37,597 bases of DNA from the NCBI GenBank assembly GCA_017463065.1, contig JAFTPX010000063.1, positions 1 to 37,597 on the forward strand, in the 5' to 3' direction. Both the position numbers and the translations under genes were made by a program. Below the pieces are notes generated by a model. That model worked only from the letters and a program-made list of their open reading frames with translations, ran no database searches and was not told where the DNA came from. This document shows positions 16,271 through 23,906 of this stretch, piece after piece. This DNA is from Clostridia bacterium (GTDB taxonomy: Bacteria > Bacillota > Clostridia > Oscillospirales > CAG-272). How positions within the stretch are numbered: the stretch's first letter is position 1; each line of letters begins with the position of its first letter.

Positions 16271-18126
16271 ATAAACAAATTAGCAGTATTTTGAAGTCGG
16301 TTTCCAAGCCCGGACGGTATTCGGGCGGAGAATACGGTCAGATTATCAAGAATAAAGAGCAAGTCAAGGCGCGTTTTGCGTTCTGCTTTCCCGATACGTA
16401 CGAGATCGGGATGTCGAATTTGGGAATGCGGATTCTCTACGGCGTATTGAATCGAGAAGAAGACGTTTGGTGTGAGCGGGTTTATGATCCGTGGATCGAT
16501 ATGCAGAGTAAGATGAAGGAGCACGGTCTGCCCCTGTGCGCTTGTGAGAGCGGCGATCCCTTGACGGAATTTGATATGCTGGGGTTCACTCTCCAGTATG
16601 AAATGAGCTATACCAACGTACTCAATATGTTGGAGCTGGCGGGAATCCCACTTTGGCAAAAGGATCGGGATGACAGCTTTCCGATCATTATTGGAGGCGG
16701 TCCCTGCGCTTATAACCCGGAGCCTGTGGCGGATTTCTTTGATCTGTTCAACGTCGGCGAGGGGGAGGAAATGCTCCCCGAGCTGTGTCGTTTGTACATT
16801 CGGATGAAGGAGGAGGGAAGATATACCAAGGAAGCCTATCTTCACGAAGCTGCACGGACCATATCGGGCATTTACGTTCCGTCTTTGTACCGCGTGAGCT
16901 ATCACGAGGACGGTACGGTTGAGTCGTATGCTCCCATCTACGACGATATTCCGACGAAGATTACCAAGCGAATTATGACCGATATGGATGCCTCCTATTT
17001 TCCCGATCAGCTGGTTATGCCCTATATCGAAACGGTGCACGATCGTGTGATGCTGGAGGTTTTTCGGGGCTGTATTAGAGGCTGTCGCTTCTGTCAGGCG
17101 GGGATTATTTACCGTCCCGTCAGAGAAAAATCCCCCGAGGTATTGAATGAGCAGGCAAAATGTCTGTTTGAAGCCACGGGGTACGACGAGATATCGCTGA
17201 CCTCGCTGTCTATCAGCGATTATACCCATCTGGAGGAGCTGACCGATCTGCTTCTGGAGTGGACCGATGAGAACATGGTCAGTCTTTCCTTGCCGTCCTT
17301 GCGGGTGGATAGCTTCACCAAGGAGCTGATGGACAAGATTGCCACGGTTCGTTCCTCGTCCCTGACCTTTGCTCCCGAGGCGGGGACGCAAAGACTGCGT
17401 GACGTCATCAACAAAAACGTGCGGGAGGAGGATCTTCTCCGTGCTGTGAACGTGGCGTTTGAGGCTGGGAAAAATACGGTTAAGCTGTATTTTATGTCGG
17501 GATTGCCTACCGAAACATACGAGGATCTGGCGGGAATTGCCGAGCTGGCAAATCACGTGATTGACGCGTATTATCAGTGCCCCACAAGGAACAAGGCGAA
17601 GAAGCCGCAGGTGACCATCAGCGTGTCCTGCTTTATTCCCAAGCCCTTTACCCCCTTCCAATGGGAGGCGCAGGATTCTTTGGATACGCTTGCGGAGAAG
17701 CAGGAATTTCTGGGAAGCAAAATTACCGATAAAAAGATTCGATACACCCATCACGATGCCAAGGTCAGCCGCATTGAGGCGGTGTTGGCACGTGGAGATC
17801 GCCGTCTGGCACCTGCGCTGGCGCTTGCTTGCCGTGAGGGCTTCAAGTTTGACGCTTGGGACGAATGCTTCGACTATGACCGCTGGATCTCGGTGATGGA
17901 GCGTTGCGGATTGGATCCCGCCTTCTACGCAAACCGAAAATTCGGATTGGACGAGGTTCTGCCTTGGGATATCATCGATTGCGGTGTCAGCAAGGAATTT
18001 TTGCGCAGAGAGCATGACCGCGCTTATGCGGAAAGCACCACGCCCAACTGCCGTGAGAAGTGTAGCGGTTGCGGCGCAAACAAGTTGGGAGGTGAGCGTA
18101 CGTGTTGTCCGAAAATCAAGCACTAA
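16267..18126 (+). CDS. TIGR03960-family B12-binding-type radical SAM protein
   Basis: A 619-residue radical S-adenosylmethionine enzyme of unknown reaction. The N-terminus (PGRYSGGEYG, FCFPDTYEIGMSNLG, IIGGGPCAYNPEPVADF) resembles a cobalamin-binding-like domain. The radical SAM barrel carries the cluster motif RGCIRGCRFCQAG with Cys269, Cys273 and Cys276 (Cx3Cx2C), then LTSLSISDYTHL and LTFAPEAGTQRLRDVINK. The C-terminus has a second Cys group (NCREKCSGCGANKLGGERTCC) that could hold another metal site. It overlaps the upstream gene by four bases (ATGA) and the downstream TIGR03936 gene by 25 bases. These last two are almost always paired in Clostridia. They are often near rplU-rpmA or an RNase G gene, which are not present here. 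Confidence 0.92.
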   Translation: MNKQISSILKSVSKPGRYSGGEYGQIIKNKEQVKARFAFCFPDTYEIGMSNLGMRILYGVLNREEDVWCERVYDPWIDMQSKMKEHGLPLCACESGDPLTEFDMLGFTLQYEMSYTNVLNMLELAGIPLWQKDRDDSFPIIIGGGPCAYNPEPVADFFDLFNVGEGEEMLPELCRLYIRMKEEGRYTKEAYLHEAARTISGIYVPSLYRVSYHEDGTVESYAPIYDDIPTKITKRIMTDMDASYFPDQLVMPYIETVHDRVMLEVFRGCIRGCRFCQAGIIYRPVREKSPEVLNEQAKCLFEATGYDEISLTSLSISDYTHLEELTDLLLEWTDENMVSLSLPSLRVDSFTKELMDKIATVRSSSLTFAPEAGTQRLRDVINKNVREEDLLRAVNVAFEAGKNTVKLYFMSGLPTETYEDLAGIAELANHVIDAYYQCPTRNKAKKPQVTISVSCFIPKPFTPFQWEAQDSLDTLAEKQEFLGSKITDKKIRYTHHDAKVSRIEAVLARGDRRLAPALALACREGFKFDAWDECFDYDRWISVMERCGLDPAFYANRKFGLDEVLPWDIIDCGVSKEFLRREHDRAYAESTTPNCREKCSGCGANKLGGERTCCPKIKH

Positions 18127-18854
18127 GTAAGCTGGAGGAAAAAAGAAGAATGCTTGCGCTTCCTGCCTTGGAGCGACCCATTACGGTTCGGTTGAAATTC
18201 CGTAAGGTGGGCAGTCTGCAATATATTTCCCATCTGGATCTGCAGAGAACCTTCAATCGGGTAATCATGCGTTCCTGTATTCCCGTTTGGTATACCAAGG
18301 GCTTCAATCCTCATGCCAAGCTGGTGTTTTCTACTCCGCTCAGCGTAGGCGCGCAGAGCGTATATGAATTTCTGGATATTCGAATTGACAGGGAAATGTC
18401 TCCCCGTGAGATTATGGATCGGTTGAATCGGGAGTTGACGGAGGAGCTTTGTATTATGGATGCCTACCTCCCCAAAACCGAGTTTTCCGAAATCACATGG
18501 GCATCCTATGAGCTGGAAGTTTTCTGTGAGGGACTTTCCCAACAGGTGGCGAAGGACATGGAACAGTCACTGACGACCTCTCCCTTGACCTTGGTGAAAA
18601 AAACCAAGTCGGGGGAAAAGGAAGTGGATATCGTTCCCATGATTCATTCCGTTTCGGTCTGTTTTGATGACAGTCAGAAGACCGTGAAGCTTTCTGCCGT
18701 GCTGAAGGCATCCTCCGCAGAGTATTTGAATCCCGAGATGCTGATCACGGCATTGAAAAGCAAGCACGGGATTCTGAGCGGAGACCCGACGGAGGAATGG
18801 TATACGATTCTTCGACGGTCGGTGATGAAAGCCGATATGACGCTCTTTGAGTAG
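18102..18854 (+). CDS. TIGR03936-family radical-SAM-associated protein (DUF2344)
   Basis: A 250-residue protein that accompanies the TIGR03960 radical SAM enzyme. In some bacteria the two are fused, so it is probably its partner. The reaction is unknown. Recognisable stretches are RLKFRKVGSLQYISHLDLQR, the conserved IPVWYTKGFNPHAKL, and STPLSVGAQSVYEFLDI. The start is taken as GTG at 18102 because GGGAGG (18087-18092) lies 9 bases upstream, inside the end of the previous gene; the first internal ATG (codon 17) has no comparable site. The 25-base overlap with the upstream gene points to translational coupling. Confidence 0.88.
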   Translation: MLSENQALSKLEEKRRMLALPALERPITVRLKFRKVGSLQYISHLDLQRTFNRVIMRSCIPVWYTKGFNPHAKLVFSTPLSVGAQSVYEFLDIRIDREMSPREIMDRLNRELTEELCIMDAYLPKTEFSEITWASYELEVFCEGLSQQVAKDMEQSLTTSPLTLVKKTKSGEKEVDIVPMIHSVSVCFDDSQKTVKLSAVLKASSAEYLNPEMLITALKSKHGILSGDPTEEWYTILRRSVMKADMTLFE

Positions 18855-18869
18855 GCGAAAGGAGCAAAC

Positions 18870-20519
18870 ATGAAGGAATATACCGTAGGAATTGATTTTG
18901 GTTCGCTTTCGGGCAGAGCTGTTCTGATGCACGTGAAAACGGGGGAGATTTTGTCCTCCGCGGTTTACGAATACCCCCACGCCGTGATGGACGAGCAATT
19001 GCCTGACGGCACGAAGCTTCCCCTGAACACAGCACTGCAGCACCCCGCGGATTATATGGGTGTTCTGAAGCATACCGTTCCCGCGATCCTTCGGGAGGCA
19101 GGAATTGCGCCTGAGGAGGTCGTTGGATTCGGATTTGACTTTACGGGATCCACTATTCTTCCCGTGGACGACCAAATGCAACCCCTTTGCTTTGCCAAAA
19201 CCTATCAAGGGGAGCCTCACGCCTACGTCAAGCTGTGGAAGCATAACGCCTCTCAACCCGATGCGGATTGGATCAACGAGGTGGCAAACGCTCGGAACGA
19301 GAGCTGGCTGGAGATTTACGGCGGTAAGATTTCCGCGGAATGGATGTTTCCCAAAATTCGACAGATTCTTCGGGAAGCTCCCGCGGTCTATCACGATACT
19401 GCCCGATTTTTAGAGGCGGCGGATTGGATCTCTTATCTGCTCACGGGGAAGGAGACCCACAGCGTGTCCTTTTCGGGATTCAAAGCTTGCTGGAATAAGG
19501 ACGACGGATATCCCTCCGATTCGTTCTTTAACGCGGTAGCCCCCGAATGGAAGACCATGATGGGGACGAAGGTCTCCCGTGAGGTAACGCCGATCCATAC
19601 GGTTGCCGGCACTCTGAGCGCCAAGGGGGCGGAGCTGACGGGTCTCCCTGAGGGAATCCCCGTTTCCGTTCCGATTCTTGACGCCCACGCCTCCATGCCC
19701 GCCATGGGGATCACGGATGATCGAACCATGATGCTGATCTTGGGAACCTCGGGCGTTGAGGTGGTGAATTCCAAAAAGAAAATGCACATCCGCGGTATTT
19801 GCGGACATGTTTACGGCAGTGTGATTCCCGATCTGTATACTTACGAGGCGGGGCAGGCGTGTTGTGGCGACCATTTTGATTGGTTCGTCAAAAACGGCGT
19901 TCCCGCAGAGTACGAGCAGGCGGCAAAAGCGGAGGGCGTGACGATCCATCGGTATTTGCGCCAAAAGGCGCAAGCCCTGAAGGCGGGAGAGAGCGGTCTT
20001 TTGGCACTGGATTGGTTTAACGGAAATCGAAGCGTTCTTTCCGACGCGTCCTTGACGGGACTGATCCTCGGCATGACCCTTCGTACCCGTCCCGAGGAGA
20101 TTTATCGCGCGCTCATTGAGGCGACTGCCTTTGGCAACCGAGTGATTTTCGATACCTTTATCGGTGGCGGCATTTGTATTGATCGGATCGTTGCCTCGGG
20201 TGGAATCGCCGAAAAGGATCCCATGCTGGTGCAGATCTATGCGGATGTGTTAAACCGTCCCATTACCGTGTCCGACGCAAAACTGTCCGCCTCCAGAGGA
20301 AGTGCCATGTACGCGGCGGTGGCGGCAGGGATTTATCCCGATATCTCGGCGGCGGCAGAGGCGCTTGCGGTGAAGAGCGGCAAGACCTATATGCCCATTT
20401 CCGAAAACGTGGCGATCTACGAGAGGCTTTACACAGAATATCGGGCGTTACATGACTATTTCGGTCAGGGTGGTAGCGACGTAATGAAGCACCTTCGCTC
20501 CATTCGAGAGGGAAAATAA
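18870..20519 (+). CDS. araB: Ribulokinase (FGGY family)
   Basis: The family phosphorylates L-ribulose to L-ribulose-5-phosphate in arabinose catabolism. The protein has 549 residues, typical of AraB. The N-terminal FGGY domain begins YTVGIDFGSLSGRAVL and has the AraB-like ALQHPADYMGVL, GFGFDFTGSTILPVD and WKHN. The C-terminal domain has ILGTSGVEVV, ACCGDHFDWFV, LDWFNGNRS, ATAFGNRVIFD and the nucleotide-binding IVASGGIAEKDPMLVQIYAD. AAAGGAGC lies before the ATG, 15 bases after the DUF2344 gene. No araA, araD, transporter or AraR-like regulator is nearby, so the gene is isolated from its pathway. A different ketopentose substrate cannot be excluded. Confidence 0.9.
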   Translation: MKEYTVGIDFGSLSGRAVLMHVKTGEILSSAVYEYPHAVMDEQLPDGTKLPLNTALQHPADYMGVLKHTVPAILREAGIAPEEVVGFGFDFTGSTILPVDDQMQPLCFAKTYQGEPHAYVKLWKHNASQPDADWINEVANARNESWLEIYGGKISAEWMFPKIRQILREAPAVYHDTARFLEAADWISYLLTGKETHSVSFSGFKACWNKDDGYPSDSFFNAVAPEWKTMMGTKVSREVTPIHTVAGTLSAKGAELTGLPEGIPVSVPILDAHASMPAMGITDDRTMMLILGTSGVEVVNSKKKMHIRGICGHVYGSVIPDLYTYEAGQACCGDHFDWFVKNGVPAEYEQAAKAEGVTIHRYLRQKAQALKAGESGLLALDWFNGNRSVLSDASLTGLILGMTLRTRPEEIYRALIEATAFGNRVIFDTFIGGGICIDRIVASGGIAEKDPMLVQIYADVLNRPITVSDAKLSASRGSAMYAAVAAGIYPDISAAAEALAVKSGKTYMPISENVAIYERLYTEYRALHDYFGQGGSDVMKHLRSIREGK

Positions 20520-20546
20520 GGGAGATGGTCGCTTTACGGAACACTT

Positions 20547-20574
20547 TTGACGAGTGCGGTATATAATATATATA
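20547..20574 (+). promoter_or_regulatory. Probable promoter of ddl-alr
   Basis: TTGACG (20547-20552) is followed after 16 bases by TATATA (20569-20574), within an AT-rich tract that also holds TATAAT at 20562-20567. The start near 20581 leaves a leader of about 35 bases and rules out an upstream in-frame ATG at 20547. The exact -10 is uncertain. Confidence 0.5.
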
Positions 20575-20615
20575 TGCCAGAGAAGGGTGTATTTCAAAGG
20601 GTTGAGGAGATTAGA

Positions 20616-21590
20616 ATGAATCGGAAGGATCTGAGAATTACGGTAATATACGGAGGAATTTCCTCCGAGCGGGAGGTTTCCCTGAGAAGCGGAAAAGCTA
20701 TGTTTGAGGCATTGCAACGATGCGGATACCGTCGGGTGTCGCTGTTTGATCTGACGTGCGACAGCCTTGGTGAGCTGTTGGCAACGCCCATGGATCTTGC
20801 CGTACTTGCCTTGCACGGTAAGGGCGGAGAGGACGGATGTATTCAGGGGATGCTGGAGCTTGCGGGAATTCCTTATACGGGCTCTTCCGTGGCGGCAAGC
20901 GCCATCGGAATCGATAAGATTCGAACGAAGGAATTGATCTCTTATGCGGGATTACCGACCCCTTGCTTTGTTCAACTTAACCGCTCCGCGTGTGACGATC
21001 AAAATCAGACTGCCCAGCTCCTGAAGGAGAAGATCGGATTGCCGATGGTTCTCAAATCTCCTTGCGAGGGCTCCAGTATCGGTGTTCGGATCGTCAAGGA
21101 CGAAGCGGAGCTGCCTGAAGCGATTGGGGAGATCTTTTCCTACGGGAATCGGTTGTTGGCAGAGGAATTTTTGGACGGAGTGGAGCTGACTCTTCCGATA
21201 CTCGGAAATGAGGTATTGACCGTTCTTCCTGCCGTGGAGATCACCTCGGAAAATGAGTTTTACGACTATCAGGCAAAATATACGAAGGGAATGTGTCATC
21301 ATCTAATTCCCGCCCGTATTTCAGCGGAAGAGCTTCAACGTGTCAACGAGATTGGAAAAGAGGCGTACCGTACGATCGGCTGTGAGGGACTTTCCAGAAT
21401 CGATTTCATTCTGGATCGAAACAAGGGACCCATGCTCATCGAGGTCAATACCTTGCCTGGGATGACCGAAATGAGTCTGTTTCCCGATTCTGCTCGATAT
21501 GTGGGGATCCCCTTTGAGGAGTTGGTGGACAGAATCGTTTGTCTTGCTTTGGAAAAAGTGGAGAAAAAGATAAAGAGAGAGGAATTATGA
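20616..21590 (+). CDS. ddl: D-alanine--D-alanine ligase
   Basis: The enzyme joins two D-alanines with ATP to make the dipeptide that ends the peptidoglycan stem. From the ATG at 20616, which follows GAGGAG (20604-20609), it has 324 residues. The N-terminus shows VIYGGISSEREVSLRSG. The ATP-grasp part has PLVLKSP-like MVLKSPCEGSSIGVRIV, EEFLDGVELTLPIL, IDFILD and the metal-binding IEVNTLPGMTEMSLFP. The residue after the conserved YDYQAKY is normal, so nothing points to a D-Ala-D-Lac (vancomycin-resistance) ligase, although that would need a proper alignment. The stop codon overlaps the alr start (ATGA), so the two enzymes of D-Ala-D-Ala synthesis are co-translated. Confidence 0.95.
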   Translation: MNRKDLRITVIYGGISSEREVSLRSGKAMFEALQRCGYRRVSLFDLTCDSLGELLATPMDLAVLALHGKGGEDGCIQGMLELAGIPYTGSSVAASAIGIDKIRTKELISYAGLPTPCFVQLNRSACDDQNQTAQLLKEKIGLPMVLKSPCEGSSIGVRIVKDEAELPEAIGEIFSYGNRLLAEEFLDGVELTLPILGNEVLTVLPAVEITSENEFYDYQAKYTKGMCHHLIPARISAEELQRVNEIGKEAYRTIGCEGLSRIDFILDRNKGPMLIEVNTLPGMTEMSLFPDSARYVGIPFEELVDRIVCLALEKVEKKIKREEL

Positions 21591-22783
21591 GCAATATTCA
21601 AGGAATCCGCCGTAGGACTTGGGCGGAGATTGATTTGGATAAAGCTGAGCAAAACTATGGGACCGTCCGAGAGATGGTGGGGAAGGGCGTGAAAATCTGC
21701 TGTGTGATCAAAGCCAACGCATACGGTCACGGAGCGGTTCGAATGGCATCCTTCTACCAGAAGCTTGGGGCGGACTACCTTGCGGTTTCCAATATCGAGG
21801 AGGCTCTGCAGCTTCGGAAAAAGCGGATTACCGTCCCCATTCTGATTCTTGGCTATACGCCCGAGGAGTGCGCGGGAATCCTTGCGTTACATCACATAAC
21901 CCAGAGCGTGTACTCGTATGAGTACGGAATGAAGCTGTCCGCATACGCCGCAAAGCTTGGCGTGAAGGTGAAGATTCATATCAAGCTGGATACGGGAATG
22001 GGACGGATCGGCTTTCTTTGCCGCAAGGACGGGAGCAACGAGCTGGCTCAGGCAAAAGAGATCTGCCAAATGGAATCCCTGATTCCCGAGGGAATTTTTA
22101 CCCACTTTGCCGTGGCGGACGAAAGTGCCGACGGTGATTCCTTTACGGCGGAGCAGCTGGAGCAGTTTTTGTACGGCGTGAAGTATCTGAAGCAAGCGGG
22201 AATCGAATTTTCCATTCGGCACTGCGCCAACAGTGCCGCGATCTTTGACCATCCCGAGTGCCATTTGGATATGGTTCGGGCAGGTGTGGTGCTCTATGGA
22301 CTCAAGCCCTCCGAAAAGCTTCGGCATTTGCCCGAGCTTCAGCCCGTAATGACCTTGAAATCGGTGATCTCCCATATCAAGGAGGTCTATCCGGGGGAAA
22401 CGGTCAGCTATGGAAGAACCTTTTTTGCCAATCGAAAAACCACCGTGGCAACGGTTCCCATTGGCTATGCGGACGGATTGTGGCGAGCCAACGGCATGAG
22501 CGAATGCTATATGCTGGTGGGCGGAAGATACGCGCCGATTATCGGCAGGATCTGTATGGATCAGCTGATGCTGGACGTGAGTGAGGGCGACTGTCAGGTG
22601 GGAGACGTAGTGACGGTATTCGGCGCGGATCGGGTCTGCTCGGCGGACTCTATCGCCAGACGAAACGGAACGATCAATTACGAGATCGTTTGCGCCATTG
22701 GGGAACGGGTTCCAAGAGCCTTTATCCAAGGCGGACGAATCCACGACTGGCAGGATAGCATTTATAAGGGCGATTTAACTTAA
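21587..22783 (+). CDS. alr: Alanine racemase
   Basis: A pyridoxal-phosphate enzyme that converts L-alanine to D-alanine and feeds the adjacent ligase. The ATG at 21587 overlaps the ddl stop and follows GAGAGAGGA, giving 398 residues. An upstream in-frame ATG at 21539 lies deep inside ddl and lacks a site. The barrel domain has TWAEIDLDKAEQNY, the PLP-binding lysine in VIKANAYGHGA (Lys42) and HIKLDTGMGRIGF. The second catalytic residue is Tyr275 in VSYGRTF. The C-terminal beta domain has TVPIGYADGLWR, GRICMDQLMLDV and GDVVTVFG. No extra membrane domain is present, unlike VanT-type racemases. Confidence 0.96.
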   Translation: MSNIQGIRRRTWAEIDLDKAEQNYGTVREMVGKGVKICCVIKANAYGHGAVRMASFYQKLGADYLAVSNIEEALQLRKKRITVPILILGYTPEECAGILALHHITQSVYSYEYGMKLSAYAAKLGVKVKIHIKLDTGMGRIGFLCRKDGSNELAQAKEICQMESLIPEGIFTHFAVADESADGDSFTAEQLEQFLYGVKYLKQAGIEFSIRHCANSAAIFDHPECHLDMVRAGVVLYGLKPSEKLRHLPELQPVMTLKSVISHIKEVYPGETVSYGRTFFANRKTTVATVPIGYADGLWRANGMSECYMLVGGRYAPIIGRICMDQLMLDVSEGDCQVGDVVTVFGADRVCSADSIARRNGTINYEIVCAIGERVPRAFIQGGRIHDWQDSIYKGDLT

Positions 22784-22842
22784 TATCATACGAAAAGAGG
22801 TGGCTTCACGGTATTAAAAAACTGTGAACAGCTTGCGCAAAA

Positions 22843-22892
22843 ATACGAAAAGCCAATGGCAAAACACGTTGCTTGCCCTTGGCTTTTCGTAT
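22843..22892. terminator. Long bidirectional terminator hairpin between alr and the DUF11 gene
   Basis: ATACGAAAAGCCAA (22843-22856) pairs over 14 bases with TTGGCTTTTCGTAT (22879-22892), with an inner GGCAA/TTGCC helix. The plus strand continues CGTTTTAT; the minus strand runs out as TATTTTTG, so it can serve both convergent units. An extra copy of ATACGAAAAG stands at 22788-22797, next to the alr stop codon. The rest of the 188-base gap between the two genes shows no feature. Confidence 0.8.
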
Positions 22893-22971
22893 CGTTTTAT
22901 GGAGCTTGACGAGTAATTGGAGATTTTGCCCAAATTTGCGCCAGCTCTTTTATCTTTGGATTTTTGTTGAA

Positions 22972-23835
22972 TTAAATGGTTCCTGTGATGACGTACTCGA
23001 TCATACCGGGGGTAACACTTACTATGCCTGTTTCGGGATCGCGGATAAAGGTCGCCGCGGGAACGGTATCTCCGTCTGCCGTGTCCGCGGGAACGGTTAG
23101 AACACCGTTTTCATAGGTGTAATCGGTTGCGGGAACGGGAACGCCATTTCTGATCACCGTAATGTTAGCGGGAGCGGGATCAAAGGCATCCGAAAGCTGA
23201 ACGTCTTCAGCGGCGGTGTTGCCGTAGTTGAAGATACGGATGGTGTAAGTCAAGGTGTCTCCGCAAATTACGGGATTGGGGGACATCTGCTTGAATACGC
23301 TGACGTTTGCGCCACTTTCGGCGGTAACTGTTGCAGAGGCAGTCCCTTCCGCGCATTCCGTATCGGCAGACAGCGTTGCGGTGTTGATGATGGTGGAATC
23401 CACCTCCAAGGGGGCGAATTCATTAACCACTGCGTTGTAAACGATATTGGCAGTAGCACCTGCCGCCAGCATAGGAACGGTAAATACCAGCGAGGAGGGC
23501 TCGGAGGAATCTACGGTCAGCTGAGAGGTGGAATCCTGCCCGTCAATCAGCAGAATCGCGTTATCTCCGTAGGTCAGAGGGGTCAGCTCCATGGTGCCGA
23601 AGAGAAAGGTACCCAGATTGTCCTCAATCCGTACCCCCGCCAAGGGCGCACCCGAGGTATTCTGAACGGTCAGAATATAGGTGAGGACCGAATCATCCCC
23701 ATAGGTGGAGCCAAGAGGAACCTTGGTCAGGCTGACCGAGGACTCCAGAGCGACCTCTGCCAGATTGGACACAGCGGTTTCCGTGACTCCTCCCACGGTA
23801 TAACGGACTGTAGCGAAATTTTCTATGATTGCCAT
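22972..23835 (-). CDS. DUF11 / conserved-repeat-domain protein without a signal peptide
   Basis: A 287-residue beta-rich protein of unknown function. The ATG at 23835 follows AGGAGA and gives a protein starting MAIIENFATVRYTVGG. Two repeats of the DUF11 (TIGR01451) type are visible. The first spans about 35-165 (SLTKVPLGSTYGDDSVLTY, VQNTSGAPLAGVRIEDNLG). The second spans about 180-287 (VFKQMSPNPVICGDTLTYTI, FNYGNTAAEDVQLSDAFDP). Such repeats are usually found in cell-surface proteins with a signal peptide and sorting motif, yet neither end shows one here. The gene lies 71 bases after addA on the same strand and may be read through from it. It could be exported by another route or be part of an external structure, but nothing in the sequence decides this. 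Confidence 0.8.
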   Translation of the reverse strand: MAIIENFATVRYTVGGVTETAVSNLAEVALESSVSLTKVPLGSTYGDDSVLTYILTVQNTSGAPLAGVRIEDNLGTFLFGTMELTPLTYGDNAILLIDGQDSTSQLTVDSSEPSSLVFTVPMLAAGATANIVYNAVVNEFAPLEVDSTIINTATLSADTECAEGTASATVTAESGANVSVFKQMSPNPVICGDTLTYTIRIFNYGNTAAEDVQLSDAFDPAPANITVIRNGVPVPATDYTYENGVLTVPADTADGDTVPAATFIRDPETGIVSVTPGMIEYVITGTI

Positions 23836-23906
23836 AATAGTCTCCTGTATAATTTTTGGGAAAGGCGTGCTTCCCTTAACAGGATATGAAGCATTACGAA
23901 AAAATG

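Noticed and set aside
16150..18123. Open frame of 657 codons antisense to the radical-SAM gene
   Set aside because: The plus strand encodes an unmistakable TIGR03960 protein. The antisense translation has no recognisable domain and runs into the pseudo-ATPase gene.
20616..22783. ddl-alr as part of a vancomycin-resistance (van) cluster
   Set aside because: There is no vanH, vanX, vanY or VanS/VanR pair next to them. The racemase lacks the VanT membrane domain, and the pair is explained by ordinary cell-wall synthesis.
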